A stretch of DNA of 64,000 nucleotides, from positions 17,785,629 through 17,849,628 of the forward strand of contig CAKAKS010000032.1 of assembly GCA_916700875.1 (NCBI GenBank), written 5' to 3'. Below are positions 21,561 through 31,600 of this stretch, in pieces; the stretch's first letter is position 1, and each line of letters opens with the position of its first letter. The notes beneath the pieces were generated by a model. That model worked only from the letters and a program-made list of their open reading frames with translations. It made no database searches and was not told the DNA's origin. The DNA comes from Sebastes aleutianus (Eukaryota > Chordata > Actinopteri > Perciformes > Sebastidae). The position numbers were made by a program, and so were the translations under genes.

Positions 21561-23232
21561 CTGCAAGAGGAGGATGAAACACAACCTGAGTACAAGCAGC
21601 ACACCGGCTCCACAATGACCACACTGCAAGAAATGTCCCAATCAACCTGCGGATCTGTCTGGTCTAGAAACACTATATATATATATATATGTATCTGTAT
21701 AAATAGTGCACAGTTGGATTTGACTTTTACTGTGTAGTTTTCTCTCAAAACAAAGTGAGTCCTTATTTATTAGAAATAAGGAAGACAACAACTACAATAA
21801 TAAAATCTGGATTCTTTTTAGAAGCTGTTTTGAGTTGGAAGCTTTTTTAAATACGCATCTGGAATATTTCGAGAAATTTAAGGATTTTAGACTCAATGTG
21901 ACATGACTCGACTTGTTGAGATTGACATTTTTTGCAGTGCAAAGTACAAAACGGCTGAGAAGTCAACAGAACTCAACAAAAAAAGACAAGACTTGACGCA
22001 CTCTGCAGCACTCACTGAGAGTTTAACAGAAATTATACAATAAACTTTAAATTGAATCACATTTTTTTGCAGTTACAATACACACCTACTGAAGCAACCG
22101 AGGAGTTTTACTATTAGAAATATGGCTTTAAAAGTGAGCCAGAGGTGAATAAAAAATAATTCAATCAACATCACCAGACAAAACAGTCACCAAAATAATT
22201 TTTAAAAAGCTAAATTATAATTTCAGAATAAAATGCTATTTCTAAGAAGAAACGTTAACTTCATAAAGTGTCTTTTAGTTTCTTAATTTATGTCATGTAG
22301 GTTTCGTGTCAGTATAAATAAGAATGAAGGTAAACTCTATTCCGGGAGTAAAAGAGATGAAGAGGATTTACTCTGCACTACATCCCAGATTATATTGATA
22401 CACTTACTGAAAGGATTATAGCACTTTCGGTGTGTCAGAGAGCAATGTCTGCAAACATTTTATTTTTTTAAAGTTTTGCAATCATTATAGGAACGTCTAA
22501 ATACGTTTTTCTTTCATTATTTGAGAATAATGTGCTGGAAAATATAATTATAAAGACACCCGGTGCGTTATTACGCGCAGTGTGTGTGTGTGTGTGTCTA
22601 TGTTACTTACTGCTGACAATATTTGAAAACATTTAAGAAGTTTCTTGCAGCACCGAGGACTGTTTAAAAGACTATTTTAAGGATAGACAAATAATAGTGG
22701 GCAGTAATATTAAAGCAAACTTTACAACGTGGAACAACTGTTGTGATGTTGAACATTTTTATTATTATTATATTTCGGTTGCAGTCTGTGTGACTTTAGA
22801 GCTGTGTGCAACAGAGAGCTTCCATATTATTTAAAATACTATTTTAAGGGTAGACAAATAATAGTGGGCAGTAATATTAAAGCAAACTTTATAAGGTGGA
22901 ACAACTGTTGTGATGTTGAAAATAGTGCTTTTATTATTATTATTATATTTCAGTGCAGTCTGTGACTTTAGAGCTGTGCAAAGAGAGCTTCCATATTATT
23001 TTATAGCTTGTATTTCAAGCTCGAGGCTCATTCTTACTTACTGCATGCCTTCTTACATTGCGTCTAAAATTACACATCAACAAAACTCCCCTGGACCAAC
23101 AACAATAGAGCTCCAAAATTGCGGTCAATGAGAGAAAACTCCAAGAAAACTAACTTCTAGAAAAGCTGAAAACTTATATAGGGAAAAAAAATAATAATTG
23201 CACGCGTATTTTTGGTTCGTGCAAAACCTTAC
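21561..23232 (-). other. meis2: meis2 intron 2
   Basis: This 1.67-kb AT-rich intron lies between exons 2 and 3. It contains a TA run (21675-21692) and a tandem duplication of about 167 bp (22663-23002), listed separately. No other exon or gene is seen. Confidence 0.9.
22663..23002. repeat. tandem duplication in intron 2
   Basis: Two direct copies, about 22663-22829 and 22830-23002, with a period of 167 bp. Both contain GACAAATAATAGTGGGCAGT, GGAACAACTGTTGTGATGTT and GAGCTTCCATATTATTT. They differ by short indels in the ATT-rich middle. The repeat does not touch an exon. Confidence 0.92.
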
Positions 23233-23456
23233 CCATAAATTTGATCTTTATCCCTCTTTAAAACGTCGTTGACAGCAGAGCCCATGCTGGTGGGCATAAC
23301 GTTTGGATGCGGAGCATGAGCTCCGTAGTGCTGTCCGTGCAGCGGCGGTCCGTGGTTCAGGTGGTGGACCTGGGGAAGCGGCCGAGGAGCGTGAGGGTCT
23401 CCGTACATCGACGCCGACACTCCGTCCATCCCACCGTAGTGGGCCAGCTCATCGTA
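23233..23456 (-). CDS. meis2: meis2 exon 2 (residues 5-79, N-terminal region)
   Basis: This exon is 224 bp and encodes residues 5-78 plus two bases of Gly79. It opens with YDELAHYGGMDG, continues through a His/Pro-rich stretch (VHHLNHGPPLHGQHYGAHAP) and ends with VNDVLKRDKDQIYG. The acceptor is CCCCAG and the donor is GTAAGG. The His/Pro-rich N-terminus is typical of MEIS1/2 and precedes the PBX-binding domain. The short form GVSASMYGD lacks residues that I recall in the mammalian protein, which fits a fish orthologue. The intronic sequence just upstream of the acceptor is duplicated (see the intron 1 repeat). Confidence 0.96.
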
Positions 23457-24074
23457 CTGGGGGATGAAATCAGAGCAAAAAAAGTCAGCTTCTTTTTGAA
23501 ACAAATGTAAAAAAAGTACCAAAAAAAAAGCATGCAGTCTCATTGTGAATACACGCAACTATAATAATAAGCTTTGCAAATGCTCTGCAGCCAGGAGCAG
23601 CAAAAAAGTGTCATATATTACATCTGAGGATGAAATCAGAGCAAAAGTCAGCTCTTTTTTAAACAAATGTAAAAAAAAAAATGCAAAAAAAAAAGCATGC
23701 AGTCTCATTGTGAATACACGCAACTCGAATAAGCTTTGAAAATGCGCAAAAGTGTCATATATATCTGATAAAACGGGTTTGTTCTTTACCAAAAACATTA
23801 TGCGCTCCAAGGAAAAGAGTTTTTGGTGGTTGAAAAAGAAAAAGAGCGAATTAGTTTGGAGTCTCCTGTGAAACTGACTGTCTGTGGTGGAGGTTTGTCG
23901 GTGAAAAGCAGCAGAGGCTGTCACTTTGCTTGAGGAGCAAAGCAAAGGGGCGCTGCAAAAAAAAAAAAGTCAAATATAGCTGCTTTGATATGAATACTAG
24001 CCAGACAAGAGGTAATATCGATACGAGTGCCTTCCTAACAGTGGATTTGAACATGAGGAGATTTAAAAACCTAC
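23457..24074 (-). other. meis2: meis2 intron 1
   Basis: This 618-bp intron has a GTAGGT donor and a CCCCAG acceptor. Its half nearest exon 2 is a tandem duplication (23462-23768), so a second AG acceptor-like site stands 167 bases before the true one. The rest is unremarkable and A-rich on the plus strand. Confidence 0.9.
23462..23768. repeat. tandem duplication at the intron 1 acceptor
   Basis: Two direct copies, 23462-23627 and 23628-23768, start with GGATGAAATCAGAGCAAA and share GCATGCAGTCTCATTGTG and GAATACACGCAACT. The period is 166 bp. The first copy abuts the exon 2 acceptor, so the second carries a copy of that acceptor (CCTCAG on the minus strand, AG at 23624-23625). Copies differ by small indels and substitutions, so the event is not very recent. 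Confidence 0.9.
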
Positions 24075-24086
24075 CCTTTGCGCCAT
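24075..24086 (-). CDS. meis2: meis2 exon 1, coding part (MAQR)
   Basis: The start codon is at 24084-24086 and is followed by GCG CAA AGG, giving MAQR, the invariant start of MEIS1/2 proteins. The donor GTAGGT follows directly at 24074 and below, leaving the exon in phase 0. Only 12 coding bases are in this exon; the rest of it is 5' UTR at higher coordinates, whose upstream limit I cannot fix. This start is chosen because the next exon opens with YDELAHYGG, which follows MAQR in the family. Confidence 0.93.
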
Positions 24087-25080
24087 CAGGCTGCGCTCCA
24101 ATAAACTCCTGAATCTGTCGTATATTTAATATCCCAAGTCCCGTTTAGAAAAGTGATTTAGAGCTCGCAAGATCCCTTTTTTCTGCAAACCAACTTTGCG
24201 ACTTCTTCTCCTATTCGCCAGTGTGGTTCAGTTGTGGCATCGGAGGGGTAGTTTTTTTTGCAATTTTTTTCTTGTTTTCTCCCCTTCTTCTTTTTTCCTC
24301 GTGCAATGCAAAAAAAAAAAGCAGCAAAAAAAAAATGCGCCAAAGTGAAGAAGGTTTACTACAACAATCGGCCCATCAACAACAACCTGCATGTAACTAA
24401 ACTGTCGTGTCTCATGGCTTTTTGCCACTCCAGCTGTCAATCAAGAGCCAGAGGTTGTCAAGGTAATGAATGAATGACGGTTGGTGATGATGTTCAGAGA
24501 AGAAGAAGAAGAAGGACGAATCTTTTTTTTTTTAGTCCGTTTTCATCCCAAGCACAAGTCCTGCGTCTCCTTTAAAAATGCCTCCAGATCGCTATCTTGT
24601 TTTATTATCACTGTAGTAAAAAAAAAGAAGAAGAAAAAAGCAGTAGAAATTAAGAGATTGCGATTCAGATCTCTCCTCCGGTAGGTATTTGGTGTATCTG
24701 GCTGGAGACTGAGATGAGTGAGTGTCAGCGAGTGTTGGCAGGTTGGCTGCTAGCTCGCTTATAGAAACAGAGTCAGTTCGCAGCGCTGCTGAGCGGTGGG
24801 CGAATGAAATGACGGATCCCGGAAGTAGCGGTGGCCATAGCCAGTCCTACAGCAGCTCCAGAAAAAGAGAGAGGAGAGGAGAGACCAAATCTTGTGATAT
24901 GCAGAGTATATGCGAGGAGGCGCATGCAGGGACGGCTTCAACTCCACACACTTTTGGGGTAAAAAGACAAACCAACACCAACACAGCTCCAAACTCCAAT
25001 TCCTTTTTTTTTGCAAGAAGAGTCCTAAAGAAAAAAGGCAGAGAAGAGGCTGAATGAGGAAGGTGGAAGGTTTAGCAGCG
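24087..25080 (-). promoter_or_regulatory. meis2: meis2 5' UTR and promoter region
   Basis: This sequence lies directly upstream of the meis2 start codon and must hold the 5' UTR and probably the core promoter. The transcription start cannot be fixed. A TATAAG sequence on the minus strand at 24758-24763 is a possible but unproven core element. A CCGGAAG ETS-like motif lies near 24818. A perfect PBX-MEIS motif lies at 24434-24443. Open frames here are rich in simple repeats and are not convincing genes. Confidence 0.6.
24434..24443 (-). promoter_or_regulatory. PBX-MEIS composite binding motif
   Basis: The minus strand reads TGATTGACAG exactly, the consensus for PBX-MEIS/PREP heterodimers. It lies about 350 bases upstream of the meis2 start codon, within the 5' UTR or promoter. 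This suggests auto- or cross-regulation by MEIS-PBX complexes; occupancy is an inference. Confidence 0.55.
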
Positions 25081-25205
25081 CTGCAGCTCAAATCACACAC
25101 ACATACACTGACTGAATTCAAGTATGAAGCAGGATTTAAAATATGCAAGTTGATTTTAAAGCAGATTTACGCACACTTTTACGCACGGTACAAAATGCAA
25201 ACATT

Positions 25206-25330
25206 AATAGAATAGAATATAGACTTTATTGTCATTGTCATTGAAAACAACGAAAAACAGTTTAGCAGCTCTTGGCAGTAAAAGCAAACATTAAAAGCAA
25301 ACATAAAAACATTCAAATCAAAATGTAGAC
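25206..25330. repeat. fragment of a dispersed fish repeat
   Basis: The stretch AGAATAGAATATAGACTTTA followed by TTGTCATTGTCATTG resembles a sequence I know as common near the ends of teleost retroposons. Only a short piece is present, with no coding capacity. Its class is uncertain. Confidence 0.4.
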
Positions 25331-25383
25331 AAATAAATGGATCGTAAAGTGCAGGTGCCATGATTATGGTTCAGCAGCTAGTA

Positions 25384-25655
25384 AACCCAAGATTTGAACT
25401 TTTTCATCCATCCTGATATAAATTAGACTAAATGTAAAGCATTTTCTTATGAATGAGTTTATGAGCATGACTTTGTTATCTGTTTTGTGGTTATAAGATG
25501 TACGTAATAGTGTTAACATTAAACCAAGATTTTGAACTATTTCATCCATCCTGATATAAGTTGAACTAAATGTAAAGCATTTTCTTATGAATGAGTTTAA
25601 TACATGACTTAGTTATCTGTTTTTGTGGTTATAGGCTGTGCGTAATATCTCAGTA
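25384..25655. repeat. tandem duplication upstream of meis2
   Basis: Two direct copies with a period of 137 bp begin near 25384 and 25521. Both include TTCATCCATCCTGATATAA and TGTAAAGCATTTTCTTATGA. They are near-identical over most of their length. Confidence 0.9.
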
Positions 25656-26455
25656 ATACTTCCTAATCTTGCAGCTAATTATTGCTCTGCTCTTTTTCAA
25701 ATTAAAACGACACCCCTCTAAACCCAGAATGAACTTTTCCAAGAAGGAGAGAAAAAAAAAAAACCTTTTGTGCATGCATGGAGAAAGTAATTTTGTATGT
25801 TTCTTTTTTCGTCCAATCCCCTCTCTTTGATAGAAATCCGTGCCTTTTTACCTCAGAGTAGTCAATTATCAAAGCTCCCAGAGATCATCAATCATGTGGG
25901 GAGATTGAAGTTTAAGAGGAGGAGCAAAAGAGCTCTGGCCATCGATTCGCAAGTGAAACCCTTTTTTTTGGAGCTTGGGCACTTTTACGCACAGGCCATC
26001 TATCCCCTTTAATATCTAGCTGCATCAATGCTAATATGGCATCATGGCTGTATTGATAGGTTCTCACATAAAAAAGGCTCCCATTTATGACATTTTTTTT
26101 GATGGTGGAAATTAATTATTCACAGGTTTAAGGATTAAGGTAGACACACGCTCATGCAGGGAGATGGTCAATAAACTCTCACCAACAAACAAAATAGCAA
26201 ACTTGAGGTCGATTACAGAAATGGCATTTTTTTCATTTTTTTTAAAGCAAAACGATTCAATAAATGAAACCGTGACAACAGTTATGTTTGTTGGCATAAA
26301 GGGGGGGTGTGTGTGAAGTGTAGGACTGCAGGGTTTGACAAACGGCTGTGTGGACATTTCAACATGCAATACCCAGAGAAGGAGCTGCAGAGCGGTGCGC
26401 ACAGAGCAGAGAGCCAAGACACTCACCGTCTCCAAGTCTCTCTCTCTCTCTCTCT

Positions 26456-27942
26456 TTATACACTCTGTAAACACAACCAGACTCCTGCTATTTGAAGACT
26501 GATATTTTCATAAGCTTAAATACTATCGTTCAACATTGATTTGTGCACTATAACGCTTGACTTTTTTTTTTTTTTTCATCCTCCACCTCCCTTTTGGACA
26601 ACCATGGTAAGTAAGCTCAAACCTTATATACTGTATCTATACCGCTTTGTTTTGGGAACGCGCGTCTTTTTCATGGTGCGTAAAGGGGAAAGTTTCCAGG
26701 CTGGACTACTATAATAAAATAAATAATATATTCTCATATGTTTAATCTGCGATCCTAAAAAAGCTAAACGCTGCAGTGATTTTTTAAATATACATACTTC
26801 CAGATTTTTATTGTGGGAAATATGTGATTTGCCCCCGAGGAGAGTGATGTAAACACCCGAAGAGCGTGTGAAAATAGGCAGAGGCTAATTATGCGTGTCC
26901 AATGCACGGCTTACACACTATAACACATCCTTTTCCTATAAAACTTCCACTCCTATAACGACGTGGACATTTTTTTAAAAACTCCTTTCCTTTTTGTGAA
27001 CAATTTATTTGAGTAATTAATGGAAAGCCAATAAACACACCGCCATTAACAACATTTAGGGCTGCTGAAAATGGGTTAATTTCGCTTAATAACAGCTTTT
27101 GGATGCGACATTAACACAAGTCGGTGTTTAATTTTCTAATTTTATTTTAATCATCGCTCACTCAATAGGTAATTAAAATTAATTTTCACCTCATAAACAA
27201 GAACCTGTTGCCAACTTTAAACTCCCCTCTGCTTAGAATAGAACCTGAGCGCTTTTTTTACAAGCCAGATGATTCCAGATGAGGACGCGCGCAATTACGC
27301 GTTTTTAAGGAGATTTCTTACAAGTGGCCCTTTTTCAGGTGCGCACACAACTCTTACTTAAAAAAAAAAAAAAAAAAAAAAAAATCAGTGGATGGCATTA
27401 ACAGGCGGTTAAAATTTCATCTGGTGGTGTCAAATTGAGGTCAGTTTAGGGTTAAAGCTCTCGGTGTCCAGTGTGGGACGTGGCCAGCTGCGTTTGGATT
27501 CATTATAGAAGGGGGGTATAGAGGATCCATTTCAAGGAAAACACTACTGGGACAATCACCAGGCTAAAGATCCACTACTATGTCACATCCTAAAGGTGCA
27601 ACAGGACCTCCTGCATGCGTCCGACCTGCACCAGCAACTGAACTTCCACTCCTCTCTCTGTTTACTCTTTGCAGGACTTCCAATCCCTTCTCCTCCCTCT
27701 GCTAACCCTGCAGGGCTCGGGTTGTTCACACACACACGCACACAAGCCTGTTGCTAAATATGGAGAGAGAGAAAAAAAAAGCATTGTTGATTTTAATTCC
27801 CTCAAAAAGATCACTGATATGAAGCGAGCTTCAAATCCTCTTAGTGACCTTAAACACTCCTGGAGAAAACAATTGGCCTCTCAAGCAGCAGGAACAAATA
27901 AAATCACCCCTTAATCTTGTTTGTAACTTTGTTCTTCTTTGG
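26456..27942 (+). other. candidate divergent two-exon transcript
   Basis: On the plus strand, TTTATACA (26456-26463) precedes an ATG at 26604-26606 in an ACCATGG context, followed at once by a consensus donor GTAAGT (26607). A strong acceptor (pyrimidine-rich, ending TTTGCAG) ends at 27674. Joining the ATG to 27675 opens a frame of about 80 codons ending at 27914, starting MDFQSLLLPLLTLQ, which looks hydrophobic. AATAAA lies at 27897-27902, followed by a T/G-rich stretch. I do not recognise the peptide, and it contains a translated CA repeat, so a non-coding RNA or chance is quite possible. The position, about 2 kb upstream of meis2 and pointing away, would suit a divergent transcript. Confidence 0.22.
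27000..27205. promoter_or_regulatory. candidate non-coding regulatory element
   Basis: A non-repetitive AT-rich block with a high density of homeodomain cores (TAATTAATGG, GGTTAATTTCG, GTAATTAAAATTAATT) about 3 kb upstream of the meis2 start. The composition resembles vertebrate conserved non-coding elements; conservation itself cannot be seen here. Confidence 0.3.
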
Positions 27943-28539
27943 CCCTCTTCTTCAGTATTTGAGATTATGTAAATGAGCAGAGCTAATGTATAGAGGCGCT
28001 GAGATAAGACTGGATCATAGACTGACTACTGGAGAGGCTCTGGAAGTAAAAAAAAACTTACAGCCATGGCCATTTCTTCTTCTTTTTTTTTTTTTGCAGC
28101 ATGTTTTAAGATGAAAATGCAGCTGCTGATGTATAATTTAACTTAAAAGTTGATGCACTAAATATAATGCAGCTTGTTCCAACTGTAAAGAAGGTGCGTT
28201 TAATCCACAAACTGCATTTGATTTTTCCTCTTCTTCTGCGAACATGTTTGCAGATTATTTTATTTATGATTTGTTTATAATAATTTGGCTCCCCCAGTGT
28301 TTTTTTTCCTCTCTCTCTTAGAAAGCATTACCTCAGCCATCTGAATGTATGAACTCTCTTTGACCCCCTCCGGAGTGAAATGTGACTATAGGGTTTCAGA
28401 AAGTGGAGTGAGCAACTCAAATACTTGTAAAAGTTTCGCGACTAACTGTAAATTCTTCAGCTCCAAAGCCTCATTTTCCCCTCCACCGATTCTCAGAGTC
28501 TGGTGTCAAAGGGTTAGTAAAGGGAGGAGGGGAGGGAGA

Positions 28540-28617
<78 letters not shown>

Positions 28618-31600
28618 GCCAACACCAACTGTAACTGTGGCTTTTCCCTTCATAGACTCTCCAGACATTATGCGGCCCTCTAGCGACACCCGGCGGCCGC
28701 TGCAGGAGGCCGAGCTCCAGAGCTCTCCAACAAAATGAGACAAGGCCCATAAAATAAAATAAAAAAATATTGACTCAAATTTTAAACGAAATCTATTCAC
28801 AAAATCGCTTTTTAAAATTAAAATCAAAGGGATTGCAATCAAATTATTATTAATATCTGACAACACACAAATCTAATCTAAAAATATTAATATTATAAAA
28901 TGCAGATTTTTATTTTATTTAGTGTCCAAATCGATTGTTTCCCATGCACTTATTTCTTATAATTCTTTAATTTATTTCCTCGCAAATGCTTTCCGAGCAT
29001 AAATTCCGTTTAACTGTTTACATCCTTGACAGCTGATGGACTAGAAAAATGTGGCCCTTTATTAGTCGTAGTTTGTCTTTAATTACAATAATTATTTTGA
29101 ATTTGTGAATTTATGTGATTTTATTTTTATTATTTTTTTAATGGAAGTCGGCCTTCATTATAAATCCAAATTAGTTCGATATTTATTTAATATGCAGCCT
29201 TATATATCTAACTCCAAAAAAAACACACTTTATGATTATTTTAATATTTATATAATCTGGACTTTTATTATCTGCGCGTTATTACACGTTAGAATAAATA
29301 AGTAAGAAGTTAAATCATAATTTAAGCGAAGCCTAAAAAAAAATATAATAAAATAGTTCATATTGTGATTTGGAAAACAGGGCGTCGCAGTAATGATTAT
29401 TAGAATAAAATAGGCTATTAAAAAAAAGTGAAAAATAAAATTCTTCTTTATGTCGATAAAATTCTTAAAATCAAACTGCGTTTTTTTTCCCAAACGAATG
29501 TCAAAGATGAGTACATTTTTTTTTTGCATGTAAAAAAAATAAAGCTGCTCTTGTGGAAGCAGCAGCAGCAGCTCTGTTTCTGTGCTATGTCTGCAGCCTC
29601 TCTCTGCAGCTTCTCTCTGCAGCTCTGCTCGGCTGTGTGACACAGTTGGAGCAGGTCACCGCCGAGATTAGAGCCCGTCGTTAACGCCTGTGCGGACACA
29701 CCAAATGCTGATTTAATGAGCTTGCTTTGGCTGTTTGTCCCAGAATACCTGGTGTGCATGTTAGTAACGCCACACACCATAATCCCTGCGTTTTCCCCTT
29801 TTACGCGTGGCTTTAGGGACACCATATATATATATATCCACTTTGCGTATATTTCTTTTTTTTATTCCAGTTAGATTTTGCAGGTCGAAGCCTATAAGGC
29901 CCGTATCCAGCCACATTACCACATGTAATTGAGAGAAGTTTAAGTGGAGGCCGAGGAAACCGAGGAGTTAATAGCGGTGACCCTCTCGCTGTGCCTCTGT
30001 CGCTCATCATTTATCAGGCTTAAAGGGGCTTAAACAGGCAGCGCAGGACCCACCTTTTATTACATATCAAACCCTCTCTCCCTTATCTACATTAGAGCAA
30101 ATACATGCATCGGTGCCTGTTATGCAGGATTTGGAAATAGAAACATGTCCAATAAAGTCGCCCTCCTCCGCTGATCAGAGGAAATATGGCTTTAGGCGCT
30201 GCAGAGACAACCCAATGCGCCTTTAAGCCTTTCTTAAATTGTCTTAATTCCCCTTCTCTGCACTTTGAAATGAATAGAAATCCCACTCTTGTGTTGCTTG
30301 TCCTGAGCGGAAGCGGGGGAAATGTTTGCATGCTTTCCAATATGATTAGAAAGTGAATAATAAAAGTGTAGTGCCTGCAAACTTGTCCAGATAGGGAATA
30401 ATGCATGCAGCGTTCAAACTCAGGAGTGTCAGAGACACATTCAAAGAGGCTGTATGGGAAGTAGATTTGCATATCTTATCCCAAGTCACAGCCGAAGATA
30501 CCAGGCAAAAAGTATCTACAGGAATGGACACTGCTTTATTCATATCATTAATTAAAAAGGTGACATTTGTGACAAAGTTGGGATATATTTAGCTTGTCTT
30601 CTGTGACTTCCGCCATTCTCCTTTATTTATAGCCTTAATGAATGTTCTTTATAATAGGGAGCTGCTTAGTCTTAACTTATTTTTGTGACTTAAAAAATGC
30701 TTTTATAGATAAAGCTTTCAATTCTAAAATTATTTAATATTTCAGTACAGGAGATATATATATATATATATATATATATTGTATTTTCTTTTAAGAAATG
30801 CTGCCACGGTTGTTTCAGTTCAACTTCAGGGCCGAAGCCTTATAGTTGTCTACTGGTTTCCTCCAAGGAGAGCTCAGTCAGTCAGCCTGAACGCAGCTGC
30901 ATTCACATGGAGTGACGGATTTTGATATTCTAGTCACACAACAGAGTAAACACTGCTCTCCTATTCAATAAACATCATTGACAAGCTTCCATATCCAGCT
31001 ATTTTGAAATACAGAACCCTCATTGAGTGTTTTCTTATTAATTTGTAAACAAAAGACAGTTCAATCTTTGTTTAAACATAAAGTTCATACTATATTTTAA
31101 GCCTGTATCATGTACATGTAACAAATTATGTTTCTCTGAAAATTGTAAATTTTGTAATTCCCTGATGCTTCCATGTAATGGCATTAAAACATTTTAAACT
31201 ATATTTCAGTTTGCACTTGTTTTTTTTTCTTCTTTCCTTTTTCTAAATGTGTGCAGACGTGAAACACACACACAAGCTTATGAGTAAAAGGTTTCATTGA
31301 ATCACTTCTCACACACACACACACACCGCAGAGACGATAAGCTAATCAAATGACTGAACCCAGGAGACAAAAACTATTCATTTGAGTTATAATAAACTTG
31401 CACTTAGTGCGTCTCCTCTCCTGTTAATGCATTTATGCAGTAACCCGTCCATGTCTGACCTCCCTTCACAGCGTGGGACAGTCCCAGCTGAACGTTTCAA
31501 AACACACACACACGACTTGCTTAACACAACACAGCCTTTACTCATGACTCCGCTTGTTTGAAATCCTCGCAGAAAACAATGCGGGTAAACAAAATGCAGA

